Assembly: GCA_947306025.1 (NCBI GenBank)
Contig: CAMZFJ010000068.1
Span: 1-7,875, forward strand
Direction of reading: 5' to 3'
Origin: an uncultured Fibrobacter sp.
GTDB lineage: Bacteria; Fibrobacterota; Fibrobacteria; Fibrobacterales; Fibrobacteraceae
Length of the DNA: 7,875 nucleotides
How positions within the stretch are numbered: position 1 is the first letter of the stretch; each line of letters begins with the position of its first letter. The translations under genes and the position numbers were made by a program. Shown here in pieces: positions 1-5,964 of the stretch. A model generated the notes under the pieces. The model saw only the letters and a list, made by a program, of their open reading frames with translations. It was not told where the DNA came from and did no database searches.

Positions 1-761
1 TGAACGGCAAGGTTCTCGGCAAGACGGCAACCGATATTTCTGCCGGTGACGATTTACTGATTGAATCGATTGATAAAGAGTTACAAAGGATTAGGCGTCT
101 TGAACAGGAAGAGGCTCTGAAGAAAAATCAACCGCCAGACGAAAATGTAATTGCAAAGGTCCATATTGACGAAGAGCTTTCTTATGGCATTTTCTATAAA
201 GTTATTTCGACGTTGGGCTTCAGCGGTTATACATCCATTCAATATGTGATAGGTTCTAATTTCAAGGAACCATTAGCTATGGATTTGCCAGAAAGAAGTC
301 AGTTAAGTTTTTCAGAAGATCATGTTGATCCTTTTAGATGTAGTCAAGCGAGAAGTCGAAAAGCGATTGGAGAATTGTTAGAAAGGAGACTTCATAAAAA
401 TAACTTAGCTGTCGAAATTGCGACCAGGCGTGTTAAGGATACGGAATTGCTAATAGAGTGTGCCCGAAGATATATCGATTTGTCATTAACCTTAAATTCA
501 AATGAAGATTTCTCTTATGTAGTCAGTTTGAATGAAACGGGCTTGATTGATGGAAGTAAATTCTATACCTATCAAAATCTGGATGATGTGTGGAAATTGA
601 TCGAAAATCTTCGGCTTAGACGTGAATTGCAAGATAAAGAAGACCGCGATCAAGTACGAGTGATTCTTGAAAAAGACATGTTGATCAAAAATCTTGTACC
701 CGTAGTTAAAAAATTAAAAGCCTTGGGTTATAAGGTCCATTTCTTATTTATAAGTGGATAA
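1..761 (+). CDS. Partial lipoprotein-family protein, tandem ExbD/TolR-like halves (paralogue 1, 5' end missing)
   Basis: The reading frame is open from the window edge (first full codon at base 3) to TAA at 759-761, so the start and the expected lipoprotein signal lie outside. The first visible residues, NGKVLGKTATDISAGDD, match residues 47-63 of paralogue 2 exactly. About 45 N-terminal residues are therefore missing. The first half carries the pattern IAKVHIDEELSYGIFYK followed by GFSGYTSIQYVIGS. The last half carries SLNETGLIDG, then a D-QVRVILEKD strand and a helix ending KKLKALGYKV. Both halves resemble the periplasmic fold of ExbD/TolR proteins, which is my inference from pattern and not a search. 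Two cysteines in the middle segment (RCS and IEC) are conserved in the paralogues. If lipidated like its neighbours it would sit on the periplasmic face of an envelope membrane. Its exact role is unknown. Confidence 0.8.
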   Translation, partial: NGKVLGKTATDISAGDDLLIESIDKELQRIRRLEQEEALKKNQPPDENVIAKVHIDEELSYGIFYKVISTLGFSGYTSIQYVIGSNFKEPLAMDLPERSQLSFSEDHVDPFRCSQARSRKAIGELLERRLHKNNLAVEIATRRVKDTELLIECARRYIDLSLTLNSNEDFSYVVSLNETGLIDGSKFYTYQNLDDVWKLIENLRLRRELQDKEDRDQVRVILEKDMLIKNLVPVVKKLKALGYKVHFLFISG

Positions 762-800
762 ATCTTTAAAGACTAACCCTTTTTATTTTTTTTCAACTTT

Positions 801-806
801 TAGAGT
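801..806 (+). promoter_or_regulatory. Possible -10 box (TAGAGT) of a leaderless transcript
   Basis: TAGAGT ends 8 bases before the ATG at 815, and there is no Shine-Dalgarno sequence between them. It lies in a T-rich 53-base spacer. No convincing -35 element is visible. The call rests mainly on the same arrangement recurring before the other unit-start genes in this window. Confidence 0.25.
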
Positions 807-814
807 TTTCCAAT

Positions 815-1690
815 ATGTATTTTAGGTTTCTTGTAAATTTGTCCTTATCCCTCTCCCTTTTCCTCCTTGTCGCCTGCAACGGGGAAAAGGAATTCATGAC
901 CCCGAAAACGGGTGAGGTCGTCCTCGACATCAATGCCGAAGAATTTTCCTTGAACGGCAAGGTTCTCGGCAAGACGGCAACCGATATTTCTGCCGGTGAC
1001 GATTTGCTGATTGAATCGCTTAATAATGAAATAAAAAGGATCAGGGATCTTGAACAGGAAGAGGCTCTGAGGAACGGTAAACCGGCTGACGAGGGTACCG
1101 CCAAGATACATCTTGGTGAAGATATTTCTTATGATGTATTTTATAAATCAATAGCTACTATAGGCTTCAGCGGTTATGTATCAATTCAGTTTGTAATTGG
1201 ATCTGATTTTAACGAAATTTATAAGTTTGATCTGCCGGAACGCAGAGCCATGAGTTCTTATTCGTGTCTCCAATTTTTTTTAGAATTTAATGATTGGAGA
1301 TTCAGAAATCAAATTCAATCCCGCCAGAATATCTCGTATAATAAAATATTGAATAGAGACGTTACGAAAAGAAATTTTGAATTAGAATGCATCAGAAAGA
1401 ATATTGGATTAAATTTGCGTTTTGTTAGAAAAAATGATGGCTTTCTTTATGAGGTTAGCTTGAGTGAAACGGGCCTGATTGATGGTGTGAAAACATATTC
1501 GTTTGAAAAAGATGTTGATTTATGGAACTTTATAGAGAAAGTTCGTTCAAGGAGTGATTTACGTGCTAAAGAAGATAAAGATGAAATAATGCTTTTCTCG
1601 CCCAATGATGTACTGATGAAGGATCTTGTTCCCATAATTAAAAAGTTGAATTCTTATAGCTATAGAATTTTTTACATGCCTTTCTTTTGA
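815..1690 (+). CDS. Lipoprotein with two ExbD/TolR-like halves (paralogue 2)
   Basis: This 291-residue protein has a lipoprotein signal: M-Y-F-R, a Leu/Ser-rich core, then the lipobox LVAC with lipidated Cys21. Asn follows the Cys, so it is probably an outer-membrane or periplasm-facing lipoprotein. Residues 34-132 read as strand (VVLDIN), strand (FSLNGKVL), long charged helix (64-88), strand (AKIHL), helix (SYDVFYKSIATIGFSG) and strand (YVSIQFVIGS). Residues 211-289 repeat the order: YEVSLSETG, KTYSF, helix DLWNFIEKVRSRSDL, strand DEIMLF, helix LMKDLVPIIKKLN, final strand. This layout resembles the ExbD/TolR periplasmic domain, but the membrane anchor is replaced by a lipid anchor (inference). 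Cys151 and Cys192 in the variable middle may form a disulphide. The start is the only ATG that gives a complete signal peptide, and no Shine-Dalgarno sequence precedes it. No ExbB/TolQ-like motor protein lies nearby. Confidence 0.85.
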   Translation: MYFRFLVNLSLSLSLFLLVACNGEKEFMTPKTGEVVLDINAEEFSLNGKVLGKTATDISAGDDLLIESLNNEIKRIRDLEQEEALRNGKPADEGTAKIHLGEDISYDVFYKSIATIGFSGYVSIQFVIGSDFNEIYKFDLPERRAMSSYSCLQFFLEFNDWRFRNQIQSRQNISYNKILNRDVTKRNFELECIRKNIGLNLRFVRKNDGFLYEVSLSETGLIDGVKTYSFEKDVDLWNFIEKVRSRSDLRAKEDKDEIMLFSPNDVLMKDLVPIIKKLNSYSYRIFYMPFF

Positions 1691-1729
1691 GGATGTTTTT
1701 GCCTCTAGATAAATGATGTTTGGCTGTTT

Positions 1730-1735
1730 TATATT
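1730..1735 (+). promoter_or_regulatory. Possible -10 box (TATATT) of a leaderless transcript
   Basis: TATATT ends 8 bases before the chosen ATG at 1744, with no purine-rich ribosome binding site between. The spacer from the previous stop codon is 53 bases, the same length as the one upstream of paralogue 2. No clear -35 element is seen. Confidence 0.35.
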
Positions 1736-1743
1736 TTTCGGAT

Positions 1744-2673
1744 ATGAATTTAAATCGCCTTGTTAGTTTATTTTGCCTTCTCTCCCTTTTCCTCCTTGCC
1801 GCCTGCAACGAGGATAACGAACTCAGTCCTTTTAAATCGTACGAAGTACACCTCGATGTCAATGCCGCGAATTATGCATTGAATGGAAAGATTATAGGCA
1901 ATACGCAAGAGGATGTTTCAGCTATCGATATTGATAGTTTGAGAATTCTGCCCCTTGAAAGCGAATTAATGAGGATTTGGAGTGCGAAACGAGAAAAATC
2001 TTTAAAAAACAATCAACCTGCTGATGAATTCGATATTGCCAAATTACATGTTGATGACAATCTCTCTTATGGTGATTTTTATAAAATATTTGTGACAATG
2101 TACTTTGCAGGCTATACAAATATAAAGTATGTTGTCGGCTCAGATTTTAAGAATGTTTATAACTTGAAGTTGCCTACAAAATCTAGCATGTGCTTTTGTT
2201 CTGGGGATAGTCCCATGTTGCCTTTTTTAAGATATAAGTATATGCGCCATCGTCAAAAGCTTTCTTTTAATGAAATCTTAGCTTTACGTGAAGGAGGCAA
2301 TCTTATATTGGAGTGTTTTGAAGATTATAATGATTTAGATTTGTTGCTCTCTTTTTATCGTGAAGATAAAGAAATTGTTTATGTACTCAGCCTGAATGAA
2401 GATGCTTTAAAAGAAAATGGTTCGTTTCATGAGTTTAAGTTCTATTCATTTACGAAAGAAGCGGATTTGTGGAAGTTCTTAGGGGAAATCTGTTCTAAAG
2501 CAGAGATGCAAAACAAAAAGAAGTCTGCAAGATGTTCTTCGGATTTATTAGGGAATCAAGTGGCTCTGGTTTTTGAGAAAGATGTTTTAATGAATGATAT
2601 CGTTCCTCTAATCAAGGGGTTAAAAGCTTTAGGATATGATGATAGGATTAAACCTATGGTAGTGCCTGAATAA
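1744..2673 (+). CDS. Lipoprotein with two ExbD/TolR-like halves (paralogue 3)
   Basis: I chose ATG 1744 over an in-frame TTG at 1720 because it gives a signal peptide (MNLNRLVSLF... LLAAC) that aligns residue for residue with paralogue 2, both with lipidated Cys21. The protein is then 309 residues. The first half (about 34-133) contains VHLDVNAANYALNGKI, AKLHVDDNLSYGDFYK and FAGYTNIKYVVGSD. The second half (about 212-305) contains VYVLSLNED, FKFYSFTKEADLWKFL, QVALVFEKDVLM and a helix ending KGLKALGYD. Compared with its paralogues it carries an insertion at about 250-271 with two extra cysteines (C250, C264). The conserved mid-protein cysteines are C150/C152 and C191. It shows only family-level similarity to its neighbours except at the signal peptide, where the DNA is nearly identical. 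Function is unknown; an ExbD/TolR-like fold is inferred from the pattern. Confidence 0.83.
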   Translation: MNLNRLVSLFCLLSLFLLAACNEDNELSPFKSYEVHLDVNAANYALNGKIIGNTQEDVSAIDIDSLRILPLESELMRIWSAKREKSLKNNQPADEFDIAKLHVDDNLSYGDFYKIFVTMYFAGYTNIKYVVGSDFKNVYNLKLPTKSSMCFCSGDSPMLPFLRYKYMRHRQKLSFNEILALREGGNLILECFEDYNDLDLLLSFYREDKEIVYVLSLNEDALKENGSFHEFKFYSFTKEADLWKFLGEICSKAEMQNKKKSARCSSDLLGNQVALVFEKDVLMNDIVPLIKGLKALGYDDRIKPMVVPE

Positions 2674-2680
2674 ACGGTTT

Positions 2681-2688
2681 TATATATT
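2681..2688 (+). promoter_or_regulatory. Possible -10 box (TATATATT) before the small membrane protein gene
   Basis: The run TATATATT lies in the 21-base gap between the paralogue 3 stop and the ATG at 2695. Read as TATATA it ends 8 bases before the start codon, and read as TATATT it ends 6 bases before. The following GCCCAT is not a ribosome binding site. The gene could instead be co-transcribed with the gene before it. Confidence 0.3.
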
Positions 2689-2694
2689 GCCCAT

Positions 2695-3324
2695 ATGAAC
2701 GCTTTATTTAAATACCTTATAATAGCGCTGGTGTTCTGTTGCGATTTTGCTTTTGGCATATCTTATCCTGTTTCTTGGGGGCAGGCGACTTCCGATACAG
2801 TCTTTTCGTACGATACTGGACATGAAAAAGGAGACTACTCCTATATAGTAGTTGAACGTGGTTGTAAGAGTGAATGGATTAAACAGGATTCTTTGATTGG
2901 AGAAAATCTCCCACAGGATTCCCTTCTCTCGATTCTTTATGGAAGAGTTCCTAGCCCAGACAGTGCCGCCATTTATGAGGGGTGGGCAAACAGTTGCGTC
3001 GAATACTCGTCGAAGCAGTCCAATGACGGGTGGTTTGGTATTAGCGCAAGTGTGGTTTTTGCCACTCTTGGAATTGCCTTGACTTTCCTTATAGATTATG
3101 ATCATTTGGGTACGGCCATAGTGGGACGTTCTTATGGAATCGGTTTTTTGTATCTAAGTCCATTTGTTTTTTGGATGGGCTCGTCCGAGATTTCATCTGC
3201 ATCAAAACAAAAGAATCTTGGCAAAAGATACAGGGAAAAGGCAAACCAGTACAGGCTAAATCTAATGCCCTCCATAAATTTGCGTGAACCTGGTGGCGGT
3301 ATAATGATGCATTTAGGTTTTTAG
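2695..3324 (+). CDS. Predicted exported membrane protein of unknown function
   Basis: I do not recognise this 209-residue protein. Residues 1-21 look like a cleavable signal peptide (hydrophobic LFKYLIIALVF, possible cleavage after AFG); the CC at 15-16 lacks a proper lipobox. A soluble, presumably periplasmic part follows (22-112) with two cysteines, C57 and C101, that could form a disulphide. Two hydrophobic helices lie at about 113-132 and 146-162, joined by a short polar loop (DYDHLGTAIVGRS). A basic, helix-like stretch (170-190) leads to the Gly-rich C-terminus REPGGGIMMHLGF. The gene starts 21 bases after paralogue 3 on the same strand and shares its A+T-rich composition, so it probably belongs to the same accessory block. 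A role alongside the lipoproteins in the envelope is only guilt by association. Confidence 0.75.
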   Translation: MNALFKYLIIALVFCCDFAFGISYPVSWGQATSDTVFSYDTGHEKGDYSYIVVERGCKSEWIKQDSLIGENLPQDSLLSILYGRVPSPDSAAIYEGWANSCVEYSSKQSNDGWFGISASVVFATLGIALTFLIDYDHLGTAIVGRSYGIGFLYLSPFVFWMGSSEISSASKQKNLGKRYREKANQYRLNLMPSINLREPGGGIMMHLGF

Positions 3325-3356
3325 TGTTGCTCGGCTTTTTAAAAAATATCTCGGAT

Positions 3357-3398
3357 TCAGCAGTCTCTAGTAACAAGTGACTAATAACCACTAACTAA
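3357..3398 (+). repeat. Seven-base-period repeat tract (6 units) upstream of the GH57-like operon
   Basis: The stretch parses into six consecutive 7-mers: TCAGCAG, TCTCTAG, TAACAAG, TGACTAA, TAACCAC and TAACTAA. The shared pattern is T-N-N-C-T/C-A-N. It ends 19 bases before the ATG of the GH57-like gene. A longer tract with the same period and partly the same units (TCAGCAC, TGACTA, ACCAC) lies before the TolC-like gene at 6787-6884. Function is unknown. Confidence 0.6.
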
Positions 3399-3404
3399 AA
3401 TTGC

Positions 3405-3410
3405 TATTCT
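3405..3410 (+). promoter_or_regulatory. Possible -10 box (TATTCT) of the GH57-like/STAS/SLT operon
   Basis: TATTCT ends 7 bases before ATG 3418, and no ribosome binding site lies between, so transcription may start at or close to the start codon. The box follows directly after the seven-base repeat tract. A -35 element is not evident at the usual distance. Confidence 0.35.
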
Positions 3411-3417
3411 TTGTCGC

Positions 3418-5274
3418 ATGAATCCGAGAATATCCTTTGTATTGCAGATGTCGCCTTCGACCTCGTATGAAAACCTTGAGGCGATTGCGCGTAACTTGCT
3501 CGAAGGATTGAATGTTCTTTTGGATTCCGAACAGGTGAAGTGCTCCATCTTTTTAGATGGTCCGATAATCGAAGCGCTTTACAATGTGGCAAAGCCCTTG
3601 ATGTTCGGGAAAATCCAGAACGCAATTCAAAATGGGATTCTTGAGTTTTTAGGCGGTGGCTATTACGATCCGATGCTTCCGCTATTCCCCGAAGATTTGC
3701 AGACGATGCAGTTGGAATTGCATCGCAATTACTTGAAAAAAGTGCTCAGTGTTGAACCGCAGGGGTATTTCAATTCCTCGCTGGTTTGGGAGCCGGGCAT
3801 GGCCGATGTTCTGGAACGTTCGCGTTTTGATTTTGCGCTGGTGACGGAATCGGCGGTGCAAGATGCGCTTGGCCGCTCGACGCCTGTTTCGGGTTGGTTC
3901 ACGCTTGAAGACCGCGGTGCGCTTATCCGCATTGTTCCGGTGTCAGAGGTGCTTTCGAAAGCGATTGCCGAAGACAATTTAACATGGCGCAGCATTGCCG
4001 AATCGTATTGCCGCGATGGCAAGTCGGCTGTGGCTCTTATGGATATTCCATCTGATCCGAACGAGATTATTGATTTCTTCGGCCGTCTTGTCGATTTTGT
4101 TGAGACGAATGAGGTTCAGACTAGAACTGTTGGTTTTGCGGTCGATCAGCTTGAAACTTGCGGTACAATCAGTTTCCTTGTTTCTGCAGGGCGCAAGCTG
4201 GGCCTCCCTTCGACGGCGCGCACGTGTCGCGAACTTTTAATCCGTCGCCCCGAAATTAATTTGCACCACAAGTTTTTCCTGAATTTGTACAGGAGAGGTC
4301 GCAGTTTGCTTTCGGGCAAAAAGTGGCTGGAATTCTGTCATTCGCTTTTGCCAGCAATGGCTCCGCTTTATTTTAGGGACATGTTCAACCGCTCGGGCAT
4401 GCGCTCCATGATGGTTCGTAAACGCTCGAATCGCTTGTTGCTTGCCGCGTCCCAGCTTTTGGATGACCTTACTGGTTTTTCGGGGCTCCGCGTTGACGTG
4501 TGCGACTTTTTGCTCCGTGGCAAAAAAATTCTTTTTTGCGAGAATCCAGAATCCTCTTATTTGCTGGATTCCCGCTTTGGCGGTGCGCTCCGCGCCTTGA
4601 ATTACAAGGCGGGAAAAATCAATTTAGTGAACACGTGGCGTGACGATGGCGAACCGTCCTTCGCTTTTTTGGATTGTCTCCTGCCGAACGTAGACTTTAC
4701 GCCGGTCAAACTGGAGCAGATGCTTTACGATCGCAAGCACTTGCTCGCAGACCCTTATGATTACCGTATTCTCCGCTCGGACTCGGGTACGGAGATTATG
4801 CTGGATGAAGAACAAGGTTTTGCAAACGAAGAACGCAAGGCTTTGTTCAGGATTAAGAAGGTCTTTACTTTCCAAGGTGATGCTGCCAAGTTTATGGTTT
4901 CGTACGCGATAGACAATCTTGCGTACGTGAACACGAAGGGGTATTTCGGGACCATCCTCGAACTTGGGCTTTTGTCACGTGGCGATGTCAATAAGGTCTG
5001 GATTGACGGGAAGAACGTTAAGTGGAATATGGTCGAACCGCTTTTGTACCCTGATGGCAAGTCGCTTGAAATCCGTGACGAAAAGGATGGTTGCGTTTTC
5101 CGTATGGCTTTTGATCGACCGACATCCATTTTTGTGGGCTCCATTTTTGGCGCAACATCGTCGGCAGCACCGCAGGCGTTCCAAGGCATTCGCGTGTTCC
5201 CGTTCTGGAATGCGCCGTTTAACGTGCTCGACCGCAAGGCTTTTAAAATTTCTGTGTCGGTGACCAAGAGGTAA
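3418..5274 (+). CDS. GH57 / 4-alpha-glucanotransferase-like protein, probably catalytically inactive
   Basis: This 618-residue protein has the layout of GH57 4-alpha-glucanotransferase-type proteins (GH57 barrel, then the C-terminal DUF1925/DUF1926-type regions). Recognisable landmarks are SIFLDGPIIEAL (43-54), GILEFLGGGYYDP (73-85), VWEPGMADVLERSRFDFALV (123-142), the RRPEINLHHK segment (276-285), and the C-terminal FGGALRALNYKAGKINLVNT (387-406). There is no signal peptide, so it is likely cytoplasmic. Family enzymes act on alpha-1,4-glucans with a Glu nucleophile three residues before the Trp of the V-W-x-P motif. Here that position is Ser121. The N-terminal HxHQP motif is replaced by LQMSPS (9-14), the acid/base Asp region reads MDIPSD (208-213) with no clear counterpart, and the YWHG motif near 312-330 is missing. 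I infer a pseudoenzyme, perhaps a glucan-binding or regulatory protein. It is the first gene of the operon, and its stop is 3 bases before the next start. Confidence 0.85.
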   Translation: MNPRISFVLQMSPSTSYENLEAIARNLLEGLNVLLDSEQVKCSIFLDGPIIEALYNVAKPLMFGKIQNAIQNGILEFLGGGYYDPMLPLFPEDLQTMQLELHRNYLKKVLSVEPQGYFNSSLVWEPGMADVLERSRFDFALVTESAVQDALGRSTPVSGWFTLEDRGALIRIVPVSEVLSKAIAEDNLTWRSIAESYCRDGKSAVALMDIPSDPNEIIDFFGRLVDFVETNEVQTRTVGFAVDQLETCGTISFLVSAGRKLGLPSTARTCRELLIRRPEINLHHKFFLNLYRRGRSLLSGKKWLEFCHSLLPAMAPLYFRDMFNRSGMRSMMVRKRSNRLLLAASQLLDDLTGFSGLRVDVCDFLLRGKKILFCENPESSYLLDSRFGGALRALNYKAGKINLVNTWRDDGEPSFAFLDCLLPNVDFTPVKLEQMLYDRKHLLADPYDYRILRSDSGTEIMLDEEQGFANEERKALFRIKKVFTFQGDAAKFMVSYAIDNLAYVNTKGYFGTILELGLLSRGDVNKVWIDGKNVKWNMVEPLLYPDGKSLEIRDEKDGCVFRMAFDRPTSIFVGSIFGATSSAAPQAFQGIRVFPFWNAPFNVLDRKAFKISVSVTKR

Positions 5275-5277
5275 TGA

Positions 5278-5964
5278 ATGCGAGCCGACTTGATTGATAT
5301 CCAGGTTGAAGACCGCGGCGAAGAAGTCGAAATTTCGCTATATGGTATTCTCGGTGAATACCAGTTGTCGGCTGTTCGCGAAAAGCTGGAAATGCTCGTT
5401 CGCGGGCCGGGTGTTTTTTTCTTTGTGAATCTCCAGAATGCTCGTTTTACGACAGATGCTTATCGCAGTCTGTTCCTCGAAATTCTGAACATGGTGAAGC
5501 AGCAGAAGGCATCGCTCATCTTGATTTTTGATAGCGAAGAATTGCACACCTATTTTGAACGTTACCGTAGTATCTTTGAAATTTACAGGAGCCGCGAGGA
5601 GTACCGCAAGTCGGGACTTTCTAAACAGGCGCACTTGGTCGGCCTCCATTACGAAAAGAAGTCCATCAGCCTTTCGCCTGGCTTTGCTGTTTCGGTTGCG
5701 TTGTTCCTTATTGGCTGGGCTGTTACTTTATTTGTTATTATCGTTGGGCAAGGGCGCGAAATCTCGGATAAGCAAGCACAAATTACAGTTCTGGAAAGCC
5801 AGAAAGCGCGATACATCCGCGAAATTGACCGCCTGGAATCGGCAATTGGTCCGATGCGCAAACTCGGCGTGGTTCAGGATACGACTTTGCTAAGTTCCTT
5901 TGGTGTCATCCAGGATTGGGTTTCTTATCTAGAATACTTGGAGAAAAATCGGCGTGAAAAGTAG
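5278..5964 (+). CDS. STAS-like domain protein with one transmembrane helix and a coiled coil
   Basis: Residues 1-110 of 228 follow the STAS pattern (anti-sigma-factor-antagonist fold): strands IDIQVEDRG and VEISLYGILG, helix QLSAVREKLEMLV, strand VFFFVNLQNARF, helix TDAYRSLFLEILNMVKQQ, strand ASLILIFDS, then helix/strand to about 108. The usual phosphorylatable serine in D-S-S/x-G is not kept (TTDAY at 58-62), so classical SpoIIAA-type phosphoswitching seems unlikely. A hydrophobic helix at about 134-157 follows, then a heptad-like charged coiled coil (about 160-190) and a short C-terminal part. With no signal peptide, the STAS part should be cytoplasmic and the coiled coil periplasmic. A purine-rich AAGAGG (5266-5271) precedes ATG 5278. 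The 3' end overlaps the transglycosylase gene by 11 bases, which points to translational coupling. STAS is inferred from pattern only. Confidence 0.75.
   Translation: MRADLIDIQVEDRGEEVEISLYGILGEYQLSAVREKLEMLVRGPGVFFFVNLQNARFTTDAYRSLFLEILNMVKQQKASLILIFDSEELHTYFERYRSIFEIYRSREEYRKSGLSKQAHLVGLHYEKKSISLSPGFAVSVALFLIGWAVTLFVIIVGQGREISDKQAQITVLESQKARYIREIDRLESAIGPMRKLGVVQDTTLLSSFGVIQDWVSYLEYLEKNRREK
5940..5943 (+). promoter_or_regulatory. Ribosome binding site (GGAG) supporting the GTG start of the transglycosylase
   Basis: GGAG lies 10 bases upstream of GTG 5954, inside the last codons of the STAS gene. It supports translation starting at this GTG, in contrast with the unit-start genes of the window, which lack such a site. 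Confidence 0.45.

Noticed and set aside
213..761. Separate gene beginning at an internal TTG (213)
   Set aside because: The frame stays open to the left edge and upstream residues match paralogue 2, so this is the inside of a longer truncated gene.
793..1111. Two minus-strand open frames opposite the start of paralogue 2
   Set aside because: They lie opposite a clear lipoprotein gene, have no family features and overlap each other.
1720..1743. N-terminal extension of paralogue 3 from TTG 1720
   Set aside because: It would put MAVLYFSD in front of a clean lipoprotein signal; ATG 1744 aligns with the start of paralogue 2.
3325..3356. Terminator after the small membrane protein gene (TTTTTAAAAAA)
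   Set aside because: The T/A run has no preceding GC-rich stem, so a terminator is not supported.
4761..5267. 168-residue minus-strand open frame
   Set aside because: Shadow of the GH57-like coding sequence, with Ser/Arg/Pro-rich antisense composition and no motif.
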